From Ulota crispa (Eukaryota; Streptophyta; Bryopsida; Orthotrichales; Orthotrichaceae): 64,000 nucleotides of DNA. The notes under the pieces are model-generated. The model had not been told where the DNA came from and searched no databases. It saw only the letters and a program-made list of their open reading frames with translations. The DNA lies in NCBI GenBank assembly GCA_963920765.1, contig OY987244.1, forward strand, positions 21,618,358 through 21,682,357, written 5' to 3'. The position numbers and the translations under genes are program-made. Shown here one piece after another: positions 36,061 through 47,740 of this stretch. Every line of letters begins with the position of its first letter. Position 1 is the first letter of the stretch.

Positions 36061-36639
36061 TGCTACGTCTTTGGACAAGTGCTGATAATCTTTTGAGGTT
36101 AAGTCTCTTATGTTTGAGATAATAGCATTGCCACCTTTATTGACTAGATACCAAATTTGCAGTGTACAAGTTGGACTAATAGGAGATTGAATAAGAGATT
36201 GTTACTAAAAACATGCCAAGGGCGATTAACGATGGGGCTCATCATTGCATCCAGCCTACAATTTTTTATACATTTTTTTCATCATAGTCACTTGTCATTG
36301 TCGATTGCCAACAACATCAGCTTTAGTAAAGATAGATGCTGAGGATTTATATTCATCTTAGCATTTGGATCTACCTATATTTTTAATATAGTCCTAGATG
36401 ACTCGTAGGTCTCTAATATTGAGAGCATATTTGTATATATGTTTTTAGATTATATTTTTGTTTTTATTTGCTGTTAGAGATAATACACGATGTATTGTAT
36501 TTAGCGATATCTATTTACATGACAAGGGTGACAACTGTGATATCCATGTTCATAAATTGTTCATTTTTACATTGCTTGAGACACTGTAATTTTAGTCTTG
36601 ATGTTTTGCATACATGTTTTAGTCATTATGATTCCTCAT
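36061..36639. other. junction between gypsy remnant and CACTA accessory gene
   Basis: AT-rich, no recognisable LTR end or coding exon. The 3' boundary of the gypsy insertion must lie here but could not be placed. Confidence 0.4.
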
Positions 36640-38560
36640 TTGAGAAAGATGAAGAAGAGGGTAGTGACAAAGAGGATGAGGGCATGGATGAGGAGGAGTT
36701 TGACTTTGACCATGCTCTTCTGTCAGTGAGGCCGTAGGCTGAAAAGCTACCTTCCAAGAAGCTTCAACGTCTGCAGGACGTTAAAAAGAAGAAGAAGATC
36801 TTGACTGACGTCAATTACAACCTATGTGGCAAGATGGTGCAGACTTTAGTGATAGACATTAGGCTCCTCTCCAAGGACTTGGAATGCTATTACAATTGGT
36901 AGCAGCAGATGAGGGAGGCCAAGGATCTATTCTTTGATTGTTTGTATGCCGGTATTTCCATTTTACTTTAAACTTGTTATTGGTTGGCTTAGATTTTTCT
37001 TGTTCTAACATAGCAATCTTGCACTAATGCTTGTATGCACATGGTATGTCATGTCACCTTATTGTTTGACGTCCTTGCAAAGTGGGAGTTGCGGAGAAGG
37101 ATGAGGGAAAGAAAGATCAATGCAAAGTGGTTAGGTCCAAGGATGACCAAGTTACTCATTACAAAGCGATTCCGGCTTAACAAGATGATTGATGACCACT
37201 TGCCAAAGCCGCCGGAGGTCACAAATGAGTAGTAGAAGTCTCTAGTAGAAAAACTGGTGATGTTAGAGTCCAAGGCAAAGTCTCAGCAGATGCGGGCAAT
37301 ATCACAAGGCAAAGGAGGGAACATGGCAAAGATGAACGAGCTGCAGACGGGTGTGACTTATAAATTGGTAAGATATATGTCAATTCATGTTGTGTTGGAT
37401 GTCTCAAAAATTTATCATGTGTAAGTCTTGTAATATTTGACATTTTGAGCAACGCCAATTGGATCATTTTTATATTTACAATGACATCCACTTGAACAAT
37501 TCATCCTCAAGTGAATCATCATGGACGTCTACAAAGATGTCTTCTCTAACACTGACTTGGGTTTCTTTGTTCTAGGGCAATGAGCTTGGAAGGGAGCCGT
37601 ATGAGTCTGAGATTGTTGAGGAGATCAAGAAGGAGTTCAAGCAATTGGAGGGTGAGTAGGGAAAAGGGCGTGGACAACTGGGAGAAGATGTTGTAGAGCT
37701 TCATGCTGAGATAGGAGAAGTGGAGGGTTGGTTGCCGAGTTGTCATTAACTATGATGAGTATACAACCTCACTCAAATGAGATGCTGAAAGAGTTGGTTG
37801 CAAGCATGGCCGCCCTCACCGTTGCACAAGCTTAAGGAGGAGAGAAGAAGCAACCAACAAACGAAGGAGTTCAAGAGGTCAAGATGGAGGGAGGAGGGGA
37901 GTCAGGAACTGCAAAGGTTGGTGGGGAAGAAGTGGTGGTTGTGGGTGGTGGTGCATTGGTGGATGAAAGGCTGGTGATAGATAGAGGAGGTGCAGAGAAA
38001 TCCAATAAAGAAGACATGGCGGTGACACAAAATGGAGGTGTCGCTTGCAACAACATGTTGGATTGCATCACACCTCCGACAAAAGCTGTGTCAAAGGGTG
38101 TTGCCGTGGATGTGCCGGAGAAGGTAAATAATGTGTCTTTCAATGTTGGATTTGACATATTGGTGTCCATCAAGATGTGTTTTAGGAAATTTTCTTGATT
38201 GGGTACACGTCAATGACAATGTTTTGTTGGACACCCCTTAGAGCACATAACGTTTATTTTGACGTTTTGATATGCATTGTTTATAGCTATATTATGTGGT
38301 GACATTTGCTTGCATCAGCAAGCAAACCCGGAGGACTCATATAAAATGGGTGACAATGTAGGGGCAATTGCACCGAAGCCGGTTGTGACCAACCACTTGA
38401 GGTCCATCAAATCAAATGGAAAGGTTAGTGAGCTTTGCAATTTCCTTGAACTTTGATAAGACCCTAAACCACAAGTATAGGTTTGACAAAATAAATGTGG
38501 TTGTGTAGGCCGGGGCTTCAATGACCAGGGCAGATGCGGCAAAGAAGAAATGAAGCCCTT
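36640..38560 (+). pseudogene. CACTA accessory (TNP1/TNPA-like) gene, charged coiled-coil exons, decayed
   Basis: Charged reading frames continue across apparent introns. At 36640-36960: an acidic run EKDEEEGSDKEDEGMDEEEF, then KLPSKKLQRLQDVKKKKKIL and MVQTLVIDIRLLSKDLECYY. At about 37080-37370: WELRRRMRERKINAKWLG and LNKMIDDHLPKPPEV. At 37576-37750: GNELGREPYESEIVEEIKKE. At 37760-38130: a Gly/Val-rich stretch. At 38320-38550: short pieces ending in KKK. Heptad-like charged helices suggest a coiled coil. Introns between blocks (for example 37371-37575 and 38165-38318) contain the element's GATGTC words. Internal stops are TAG in most cases. In En/Spm elements the second gene encodes a DNA-binding helper of the transposase; that role is inferred from position and composition. 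Confidence 0.55.
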
Positions 38561-41196
38561 TGCTTTTGGAACGCTGGTGAGTGTGAAGATTTGAGATTTT
38601 GCGGTGAAGTCGTCATGGTCAGTGTTTCTGTGTTTGTGAGCATGCTATCATTAACATAGTTGATATTGTAGTCAACGTTATATGTAGCATTTTGCGTGTA
38701 TCAACCTCAACAATGGCAATGTTGATTTTGACTTCTCAATGAACATTTGGCGCAACATTAGATTTCATCTAGTGGGAGAGGAAGCTTAGCTTTACATGTG
38801 GAAGCTCAGTTTTAGTGCCGAGTTACTTTATATACACATGGAACCTTGAAGTATGCATTGGAGCACTGTTTATTTTATGGTTATGATTCTTGTTTGACTT
38901 TCAATATTGGTCATACACCATCATTCAATACGGGAGGATGAAATTGATTGTAATGCATGTGGGAAATGTCATTGAATACATTAGAATGTGGTCAGCGGCA
39001 CATCTGCCTTGATGTTCATCTAGTCATGTAGGGGACGTCAATTATTCCATGTACCATAAAAGCATGTTTAATAAGATACTTCTATAATCACGATGGATGT
39101 CCAATGGTACATCTAAGTAGATGTCATGGAATATAGGACTTGATCGAAATAGATCTTCATGGAGCTGTTGAGTTCAACAATTGACGTTTTTGTTCTGTAA
39201 TCCATGACATTGATATAGGCATGTATGAGGTGAATTGTAAGCATCTATGAAAGCCCGTTTTAACCCGTGATGTTTACTCAAATGACATGGAGACATGGAC
39301 GAACATGAAATTGTGAAAGTATTGCATTGAAATGAACATCACCCTAAACCCCATGCATCAAAGTTGATGTCATACAAAACATTGTCACCAACAAGCAGAG
39401 GTTGCGCTATATTAGTCAATGACATCACGTAAACGCACTGCGCGCATAGAGCAATGCCATGTAAAATCAATCAATCATCCACCTGGACGCTTGTTTCATG
39501 GCAGTTGATATCATGAGGTATATGTATCAGTACATGCATTGTTAATGAACTTATGTTTTTTTAACAGCAATGCACAAGAAGTTACACATTGGAAGACATC
39601 ATTTTGTACACTTTTACAAAATGGTGTATAGACATGGCTATCAAAATCAATATTCATGCCAATGTATGTTACGTCTTGAAGGATGTCATGGAAAACATAA
39701 ATGCCATAGAACATGTCAATTTGAGCACTTGTTTAGTAGTAATGTGCCAGAATTCACATGCTTAATTTGGCATGGTAGAATGCTATATGTAATGTGGAAT
39801 GCCAAAACGGACAAGCTTAACATACATACTAAGTCCAATGATGTAACAAAGTTTCTTCATGGAAACATATGCGTGTGTAGTTTGATGTGAAGGTGATCAC
39901 CTAAACCAACATTTGTATGTTGAAACTGACAATTCCAATAACATCCAAATTAATAGTGGGTGCTACTTTCAATGCCTAGAGTGACAGAATGGTACATCAA
40001 AGAGGACAGTGAATGCGGAACAGAACCTTGGAGTCCAAGTGTAACATGCCATCATTTGCATGAATTGGAACATCTTGCAAATTAGGTTCACATGATATTT
40101 GACGGCAATGTGGACATAGATATTTAAATATTAGATGTTTCTAATGATGGCCTGACATTGTTTCTGACGTTGTTGATGACGTTTGTCTATATGTTGAAAA
40201 TGGTCATAGTGACCCCTCTTTGACATGCCACATCAGATTTTGTAATGCATGATTGTAATTTTTGATGTGAAATTATATACTTTCACAACATGGTTTGCAA
40301 CCATGTTTGTCAAAGTTAATATTCAATTTCATGTATGTTAGGTATTGAAGGATGTCACGGTAAACATGAAATGCCAAAGAACATGTAAATTGAAGCATTT
40401 TGCTTAGCAGTACTGTGCGGGAATGTACATGCTTAATATAGCATGGTACATGCCCTGTGTCACTTAGAATGCTAGGATGGACAAGCTTAACATCCTTACA
40501 AAGACCAATGATGTAGCAATGTTTTTTCATGGAAAGACATGGACATTGGATGTTGTGTCAACAAGATCACGTAGTTTGACAGGTCTATGCTAAATTTGAC
40601 AATTCCAAGAACATCCAAATTAATCGTGGGCGTTAGCGTCACTGCTTTGAGTGACTGAATGGTACATCTAATAAGACATTGATTAGAACACTAAACCCTA
40701 AAGTCCAAGAGTAATGTGTCCTCATCTGCATGAATCATAAGATCTTACAAACAAGGTTTACGTGATATTTTACATCAATGTTGACATTGATTTTTAAATT
40801 TTGGATGTTCTTAATGATAGCCTAACATTGATTTTGACATCACGGTTGACATTATTCTCTTTGTTGGAATTGATCATAGTGACCCTACCCAGACATGCCA
40901 TGTCAGATTTTGAAATGCGTGCATGTCAGAGTTAATGTCAGATTTTCATTTGATGAAAAAAAAAATTTACCGGATGAAGTTTTCTAGGGCGGGCATTGCC
41001 CATCTGCCCCCCTTGGGCAGTTTTTTCTTACCCCCCTGTAGTCATGTTAAAGTTGATGTTCACCGTTAACATGCCCTTGTTTTTTTGAGATTTTTTATGT
41101 TTTTTGCTAATCGAGGGTAACGCAAAAATTTTGACATAGATGCAGACGCATTTGACATCCAAATCAATGCAAAATTGACATATTTTGAGCATTTAA
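38561..41196. repeat. CACTA right subterminal repeat zone
   Basis: Frequent GATGTCA, AACATCAA, TTGACATT and ACGTCAA words in both orientations mirror the left subterminal zone. The interval includes a 670-bp tandem duplication (39605-40944) and ends at the right terminal repeat. No credible coding sequence. Confidence 0.7.
39605..40944 (+). repeat. 670-bp tandem duplication in the right subterminal zone
   Basis: Two direct copies, about 39605-40274 and 40275-40944, align throughout. Examples are CCAATGATGTAACAAAG/CCAATGATGTAGCAATG, GACAATTCCAATAACATCCA/GACAATTCCAAGAACATCCA and CATCAGATTTTG/TGTCAGATTTTG, each exactly 670 bp apart. Divergence is substantial, so the duplication is old. Confidence 0.85.
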
Positions 41197-41219
41197 AAAA
41201 ACGCGGGTTTCTTATAGTG
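41197..41219 (-). repeat. CACTA right terminal inverted repeat
   Basis: Reads AAAAACGCGGGTTTCTTATA then GTG on the plus strand; it is the complement of the left end with one difference. TAA follows at 41220-41222. Confidence 0.93.
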
Positions 41220-41222
41220 TAA

Positions 41223-42907
41223 ACCCCATAGAGCCATACAGCCCCAAACCCACCTCAAACTCACCCCTGACTGTGAATAAGCTTCAGAACCAAACTTGAT
41301 AATTATTATGTAACTTGCAAATATCTAACTTTATTGAAGGGAGAGCAAGGTGAAATCAACCACATTTGGAAAGTAGGAAGCTAAAATTTCCTCATGATTT
41401 TTTTTCCTCTTTTTTCGGCCCTTCCAGAACTTTCACCAATTTAACATCCTTTATTTTCAAAATCCAATAGGTTACTTGGTAATTTTCACAGGTTCACTCG
41501 TTGTGAGATGGCTGTTTCTTCTGATCTTTGATTCATATTGAATAACGAAAAAGTCATAGTAATGTGTTGTTTTGCAGTCAAGCCCTCGGTATTTCAAGGT
41601 GTGACCTTATATTTCTGGACAAAATCAACCATAAATTTCTACACATCAGTGGCTGCAAAAGTGATTGGAAGGTCAGAATAAATGGCTAGACCAAATGTGC
41701 TCTTTCAAATCCAGGTACCCAACGTTGTATCCGAAACCAACTTGTGTGATGTAAATATTCAATAACAATATTTCGATTACTTTCCAGTCTTTATTCAATA
41801 ACTTTTTAACTTCCAATCTTTTTAACATTTGCAATTCCTTCACAAAGCTCAGTTCTAATGTTCTGCTCAAAAATGTAAAGAAAATAAGAAAGAAAGTTGT
41901 CTAGTTAATCCCCAAAAGGTACCATGCCTTTAAGTCTTGTATTTCCATGTAATTGTCAAATGCATTTGGGAACAAAAGCATTCTCATCTGCACCACACTG
42001 CATCAAAAGCATCCAAATATTTAGTTGCCTTCTGGGAATATCACTCAACTAGCGTCTAAGGGCGACGTGTATTCCGTTTAAACCTGTTCAATTAGTCTCC
42101 GACATGTTATCATTTGGAACGTAATAGAAGTAAATAGATATGACTCAGATTGAAAATCAAACACAAAAGAACAAAAACAAACAATGATTTTCATCTACTA
42201 GCTAAATTTCCTAGTTGGAAAGTTCCAAATCTTTCAGAAAGAAAGTGCAGCAAAAGCCGCCCACTTAAAATTAGGCAGTTAAAAGTAAATGCCTATTTTG
42301 CCTAATTTCATTTGGGTCCAGAATTCAACTCTAAGGAGGCTACAATGAATCAAGTGAAACATCATTTTTTAAGGTGTCTTGACCAAGTTTTTGTCCTTGG
42401 ACATAAGTACAACCACATACCTTGGAGTGGCACGCCAAACTTTCAATTGATGTCTTCAACGAAGTTCCACTATTCTATTGGTCTGACCTCTGTTCTACTA
42501 GCAACAGTGTCCATGGGAAAAAAAAGGAGGGGAAGATCTTCAAAGTTGCTTCCACATTGCCAAGTTTAGCTCCAAAATGATGTGGCATATTGATGTCAAA
42601 AAAGATTTTATCACCGACTTTTACAATAGTTTGAAGGACCACACCAAAATCCTCTTCCACAAAGGACCTTCACGCTTTTATGGAGGGCCTTTTGCATTTT
42701 TACAATTTAGAGAGTGGTTGGTGAAGGCGCAAAATGATCTGTAGTAACTCTAGGTTCCAATAGAGGGCCAGTTGGATTGACTCGTGCGCATGCTCTAATA
42801 CCTAATATGCCTACCTTGTTAGGGTTCGATGCCTACCAGACAATTGCCTATTTATACGAGTCACACTGCAACACCAAGCCCTAGCGAAACTGAAGCTTGT
42901 AAAAATA
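41223..42907. other. intergenic DNA and 3' region of the pyrophosphatase gene
   Basis: No ORF with recognisable similarity. The part near 42907 should include the 3' UTR of the minus-strand pyrophosphatase gene. No repeat or RNA gene seen. Confidence 0.5.
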
Positions 42908-45900
42908 TTAGAACAATGTTGTGTCAAAGTTGGTTACCCCACATGGGAACAGCACCATTTCTTGAGTGTGATAAGAAATCAACGAAACGACAGATTTCTG
43001 CAGGACAGACCTCTTCACCAGCCTCGCCCATGCCTCATTGGTTTCAGCAATAACTTTCAGTGCGTAGTCCTGCAACATGAGAGAGCTTATTAAGCTTTTA
43101 TGCAGATGAGAATTATCAAGCACCTGTCTCAAGTCAAGAATCAGGTTGGGGTACTCAGGAAGTGTGAAGGAACTGAAAAATGGGCATATCGCCTTCAGAG
43201 AAGCATACAGAATCAAAAGATAAGAGAATCAAAAAAGAAACAAAACTAGAGGTTGAATACAACGCATGTAACTCCTAATTGCCCTATTAAACAATAGAAT
43301 GTTTAGAGCTACAAGTTGATTATAATATTAACACAGAAGTGATTTCTGTTGTTCAAAAATATACTTGAATATGATTTCTCATTTCTGTTGGCACATTTTT
43401 GTTACTTTGGAGCAACTAAAATGGTTTATCTCAACACCAGCAGCCACTTTTGCTAATTTAGGTTGACAGAGATCTAATTTACCTTGTCAGCGGCCTTGTT
43501 GTCAAATGCAAATGTGTTGGCGGGCTTGCCATCTGGGACCTTGTAATCCCGAAACCAATCTCTAATTGCTGCTAGAGTTCCCTGCAAAACTTGTCTCCAA
43601 CCCTAGCGATCAATGGTGACACTTATGTCATAGCCAATCAAATGAATGCTTTCTCTCCTTTCTGGTATGACAAACTTGAAAGAAAGAAATAATTGACATA
43701 AATTAAGAAATTGAGTAGAGAGAAGCCTTTGTTTGAGCACTTGCAAGTGAAGGCCCAATTGCATTGAGTCACCAAACGTGTTTCGGTGTCTCCGTGTTTC
43801 CAAAATTTACATTTGTGCAATGCAACATATTAACAGATTAACATGAGGAGGAACATACCAAGTTTCATCAAGTAGAACATTCTACAATATGCATCCACCA
43901 ATTAGGAGCTTCCACAAGACTCCCCAAAAAACATAGGAAAATAATCAAGTAAGGGCAACGAAAAAGAGTATCAAGTGGTGGATTTCTGAAATCATCATGG
44001 GCTTTTTAATGGGAATTGATATGTGCACACCGGGGGGTTGATATCTACACACCCCCCTGGGAGTAAATTTTAGATTTCTATCATCAAAAAGCTGAATTTG
44101 AGAAATTTGAATTTGGATTTGGATTTAGAGACCATGATTTTGTCTAGAATAATAGAAAAGGTTGCAATTGAACACCCAGTGAAAAAGCTTAGCTAAGGGG
44201 AAAATTGTTACTTTTACTATTGTTTGTAAAAAAAGATAAGCTTTTTCACTGGGTGTTGTTCAATTGCAACCCTTTTTATGGTTCTAAGCATGGTCTCTAA
44301 ATACAAATCCGAAATCAAATTTCTCAAATTCAGCTTTTTGATGGTAGAAATCTAAAATTTACCCCCAGGGGGGTGTGCAAATATCAACCCCCGGTATGCA
44401 CATATCAACTTTCTTTTTAATTTGTCTTTCCGTGTTTTAACCTTCACCCTTTTGACATTAGAATGCATGTTCAAAAAACGCATTTGGTACAGTGCCACTC
44501 ACCGGGAAGTGCTTCTCAACATCAGCCACATTGTTGACCATGTCAGCCTTGGGATCGTCTATGGAGATGGCTATCACTTTCCAGTCGAGCTCACCCTCGT
44601 CAATCATGGCAAACACTCCTAAAGGCTTCACTTTGAGCACCTCTCCAAGCTTGGCTTGCCTCTCCCCAATCTCCACAACGTCCACTGCCAAAAACTATCA
44701 CGACACTGCTCACAAAACACAGAAAAAGGGACAAAAAGTGCAATAGAGAAATGATACACTTCACGTTTTCAAAGTGTAATTTATTTGTAAATTCTTGCAT
44801 TATAGCAAATCATGAAGGATTGTTCTTCCTTCAAGGAGATTATACAGGAGGTTGTGTGGATGGAGATACGAAGACATAAAATTCAGCTCAATTTCAGCAG
44901 TGACAGGTTCCAGTAGAAATACATCGAAAGTATTACTTGACTTTAACAGCTTGAGTCATTGATAGCTAGATCACCGTAAGTACTCCTCTGTCACATGTGT
45001 ATCCCTAAGAAAATATTCACATAAATTTACCTGGGTCATTGTCGCCAAGAGCGTTTTCCACATCAGGGTGGGAGTGAGCAGGGTCCTCCCATGTTTGAGG
45101 AAGAAGTCCATAGTTCCAATTGATGTTGTACCTGCCGAAATACACCACAACAGAAGGTTCAGCAAAATAAATTCATAAAGCTCTTAAACAAAGAAAAAAA
45201 ATGCTTTCTAAAAGATTTTGAAAAAAATCTCCCAAATCAGAGATCAGAATTTGAAAGATTGGGGTGATCACTTACGGGTAGAAACGGGGCTGGCCCTTGT
45301 TGGTGTCCTGCCTGAATGGGGTATTGGGCTCCTCGGTAGCCACCTCCATCTTAGCCTTGGTCTCTTTTGGAATCTCCACTATAAAGTTGTAAAGCCCATC
45401 GCCAGCATGCAGGGGGATGTCGTGCCATGGTGAGACCTGCAATTCCATGAAAACTACAAGTGAGAATAACCTTGTGTAGTAGATGGCAAAGCAAATGTTA
45501 TAGTGTAACTTTGAGAGCTCATCTCTAAATTATGCGTCATAAGATAACACATGATTCCAGAACCGTTTTTTTTTAATTTCTCGTGAGAGGTTTAAGGCTC
45601 AACCAATAATAGTTGTAAGAACCGTCAAACAATTCAAAACAAATTTGAATTTGCAATTGCTACTAGGGCGCACCCACACCCTAGGTTTTCCAAGTTTGAC
45701 TCACTAAAATTTTGCATCTATTTCTGAAGAGCTCTTGAAATTCTTGCCCTCCACACTTGCTCATCAAACATGCTTCATAAATAGTCAATCCAGCAAAGCT
45801 TGCTAAAATTAGAATGAACTGTAAATTCAAGAGCCATTGCTTCAAGGGAAAATTTTGTGGATACCCCTAAAGTTTGTCATATTTGTATAGATACCCCTGA

Positions 45901-46962
45901 TTTTTCAGAAATCACACAAATACCCTTGGACCATAAAATTGAGGCGTTCGTTTTGTTTGTTGTGCACGCTATTTCCTCTGTGATCAATGTTTAAGCAATG
46001 AGTGCAATGACAGAAAAGAAACAACGTGCACACAAAGGGAGAAGGAAGTGGCATGCAGAACAATAGAACAAACGCCTAAAAATTATGGTAAAAAGGTATT
46101 GGTGCAATTTTTGAAAATCTAGGAATATTTGTACAAATATGGCAAACTTCAAGGGTATCCATAAAAATTTCCCTTGCTTCAAACGCTAGCTTACAATTGA
46201 GTGACACAAATAAGATAGGAGGTTCTAAAATGGAGCATTTAAGGGCTAAAACAAAATTTTGGGGAGGTGAAACTTCTTGAAATAATGTTCAGTAAATTTT
46301 CCTTGAAAAACAAGAGGAGTTGCCATCTAACCCAAGTTGTTTCATATTTTTTGGAATTTTATGGAATTAGTTGTGAAATTTTGAAGTGGATACGTCATAG
46401 GTCTCTAAAATGGTGCACCCCCTCAAATGTACATCATTTGTACATTGTTGAAGGGCGAACCTCCTACCTTGTGTATGGAAGGGTACAGAGTGTTTAACTT
46501 CCCAAGTTTGACGTGTGTCAGGTCCTTGGCGAGTAAGGGTGCAGATGCCCTAATGAATTCTAACTTAAACTTTGGGGGTGTGCAATCGATGGCTGCCATG
46601 TTGAGGGCTTCAAATTCAAAAGCATCAATTGGCAATGGAGCCCTAACCCTAATCGTACTCACCGTCTTGCCAGACTTGTCGGAGAGGAAGACCCTGTACT
46701 CCAGGGACTGTGCCTCTCCCTCCTCCGTGACGCTGTACTCGGCCGACACAGCGCTGCTGAATCTCCGCCTTGGATTCCTCATAGCACTCACAGCACCCGA
46801 GCTTTGCCCAAAACACCGGCGCCACGACGCTCCTGCTGCTCCTGCTCTCGTTGCAATTGAAACGGAAGCGCCGGAAGTGAAAGCCTGCCGCTGTGAAGCT
46901 GCGGCTTTCATTGCAGCAGTCCGCAAGCAGCTTGTCGCCACTGCTCTCACAGCCATCGCCAT
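42908..46962 (-). CDS. PPA6: soluble inorganic pyrophosphatase, organelle-targeted (chloroplast type), six exons
   Basis: Exons (minus strand, 5' to 3'): 46962-46663, 45436-45276, 45131-45031, 44684-44503, 43581-43483 and 43069-42908, all with GT..AG introns, giving 334 codons plus stop. Residues ~1-75 form a Ser/Ala/Arg-rich, acid-poor transit peptide. The enzyme part has [58 protein letters not shown] and the family I signature DNDPVDVVEIG across the exon 3/4 joint, then [35 protein letters not shown] and [20 protein letters not shown]. It splits pyrophosphate to phosphate with Mg2+, pulling biosynthesis forward in the plastid; this is family knowledge. The last ~35 residues after KRSV differ from the usual short end. 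Start: ATG at 46962; another in-frame ATG follows two codons later. Foldback elements lie in introns 1 and 4 and just upstream. Confidence 0.92.
44011..44412. mobile_element. foldback MITE, family B, in a pyrophosphatase intron
   Basis: Arms pair over most of ~190 bp: ATTGATATGTGCACACCGGG on the left against GTTGATATGTGCATACCGGG as the complement of the right. They include the pairs CTAAATTT/AAATTTAG and AAAGCTTTTTCACTGGGTG. CTTTTTAAT flanks both sides (44002-44010 and 44413-44421), a perfect 9-bp target duplication, which again suggests a Mutator-like origin. It is unrelated in sequence to family A. Confidence 0.82.
45846..46173. mobile_element. Mutator-like foldback MITE, family A, copy 2 (pyrophosphatase intron 1)
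   Basis: Ends GGGAAAATTT and AAAATTTCCC; the arms share GGATACCCCT, AGATACCCCTGATTTTTCAG and TACCCTTGGACC words with the copy at 10202. Flanked on both sides by TTGCTTCAA (45837-45845 and 46174-46182), a perfect 9-bp target duplication. Confidence 0.9.
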
Positions 46963-47157
46963 GGTCGACACCTACATCCCCAATTCCCGTCACACCATCA
47001 TCGCCTCGATACTCTCAGACCTCATTCTCACGATCCTCTCTGAATCCCCTGCCATTTCTGTCAAAACATTCAAACTAAGTCAAGCTTGATCGAGAGATTC
47101 ATGAGATTTGAGTGTAACTTATGCACGAATTGCTCAAAAAGCTCCTAAAACTATTAA

Positions 47158-47437
47158 GGGAAAATTTCATGGATACCCCTGAAGTTTGCAGTATTTTCAT
47201 AGATATCCCTGCGTTTTCAGAAATATCACAAATACCCTTGGATCAAAAAAAATTAGGCGTTTGTTTTGTTATGCATGTCACTTTCTTCCCCTTTTGTGGG
47301 CACACTACTTCTTTCTTTCTTGTTATGTGTGCGCATAAAGGAAGAAGGGAAGTGACATGCACAACAAAACAAATCCCTAAAGGTATTTGTGATATTTCTG
47401 AAAAACCAGGGGTATCTGGTATCCATGAAATTTTCCC
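47158..47437. mobile_element. Mutator-like foldback MITE, family A, copy 3 (pyrophosphatase promoter)
   Basis: Ends GGGAAAATTTCATGGATACC and its complement, with TTGTTTTGTTATGCATGTCA and its complement internally. Flanks AACTATTAA and AACCATCAA agree at 7 of 9 positions. Its near end is 196 bp upstream of the pyrophosphatase start codon. Confidence 0.85.
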
Positions 47438-47740
47438 AACCATCAAATGATTTGGTGTCGGTTTCAAGCAGACTTCAAATTAGGAACCAATGCATGCTGT
47501 CATATAATTATCTTCTTCACGATCAATTACGCGTCTCGCAATCTGCAAACAATTGCGAAACCCTTCGGACAAAGAAACTTGGGAATTCTCCGCAGTGTAG
47601 CACTTCGGTTTCAAATTTGTACGGTCTCGGGAAGGAAGGGAGCAAGCAAACCACCTGCTGCGATCTGATGCGAGGAGCTTGCATGCATGCAGCGGCGTGA
47701 CGGGCCATGGCACGACACCATAACTTAAACCAACAAACTA
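47438..47740. other. spacer between two foldback elements upstream of the pyrophosphatase gene
   Basis: About 300 bp of mixed composition, possibly the original upstream promoter now displaced by the MITE insertion. No motif could be assigned. Confidence 0.4.

Larger units (their letters stand above)
26543..36130 (+). mobile_element. Ty3/gypsy LTR retrotransposon, decayed and interrupted, nested in the CACTA element
   Basis: Plus-strand protein remnants occur in the order gag, zinc knuckle, protease, reverse transcriptase, RNase H, integrase, then a PHD-finger-like end, which is the Ty3/gypsy order (integrase after RNase H). Every domain is broken by stops or frameshifts. The integrase is interrupted between about 32830 and 35410 by later insertions. 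The LTRs could not be delimited. Most stops look like C-to-T changes in Gln or Arg codons. The element is dead. Confidence 0.85.
11366..41219. mobile_element. CACTA (En/Spm, CMC) DNA transposon, 29.85 kb, complete ends, with nested insertions
   Basis: The left end CACTATAAGAAACCTGCGTT and the reverse complement of the right end CACTATAAGAAACCCGCGTT match over 23 bp with one difference. TAA stands immediately outside both ends (11363-11365 and 41220-41222), the 3-bp target duplication that CACTA elements make. Inside are a TNP2-type transposase on the minus strand, a coiled-coil accessory gene on the plus strand, subterminal zones rich in GATGTC/AACATC words in both orientations, two inverted minisatellite arrays, and a decayed gypsy retrotransposon inserted in the right half. 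Matching ends and target duplication show that the whole interval was one insertion that later received other elements. Coding parts are broken, so it is not autonomous now. Confidence 0.93.

Noticed and set aside
46427..47089. 220-codon plus-strand frame over the pyrophosphatase first exon
   Set aside because: Mirror of the transit-peptide exon on the other strand; no recognisable product.
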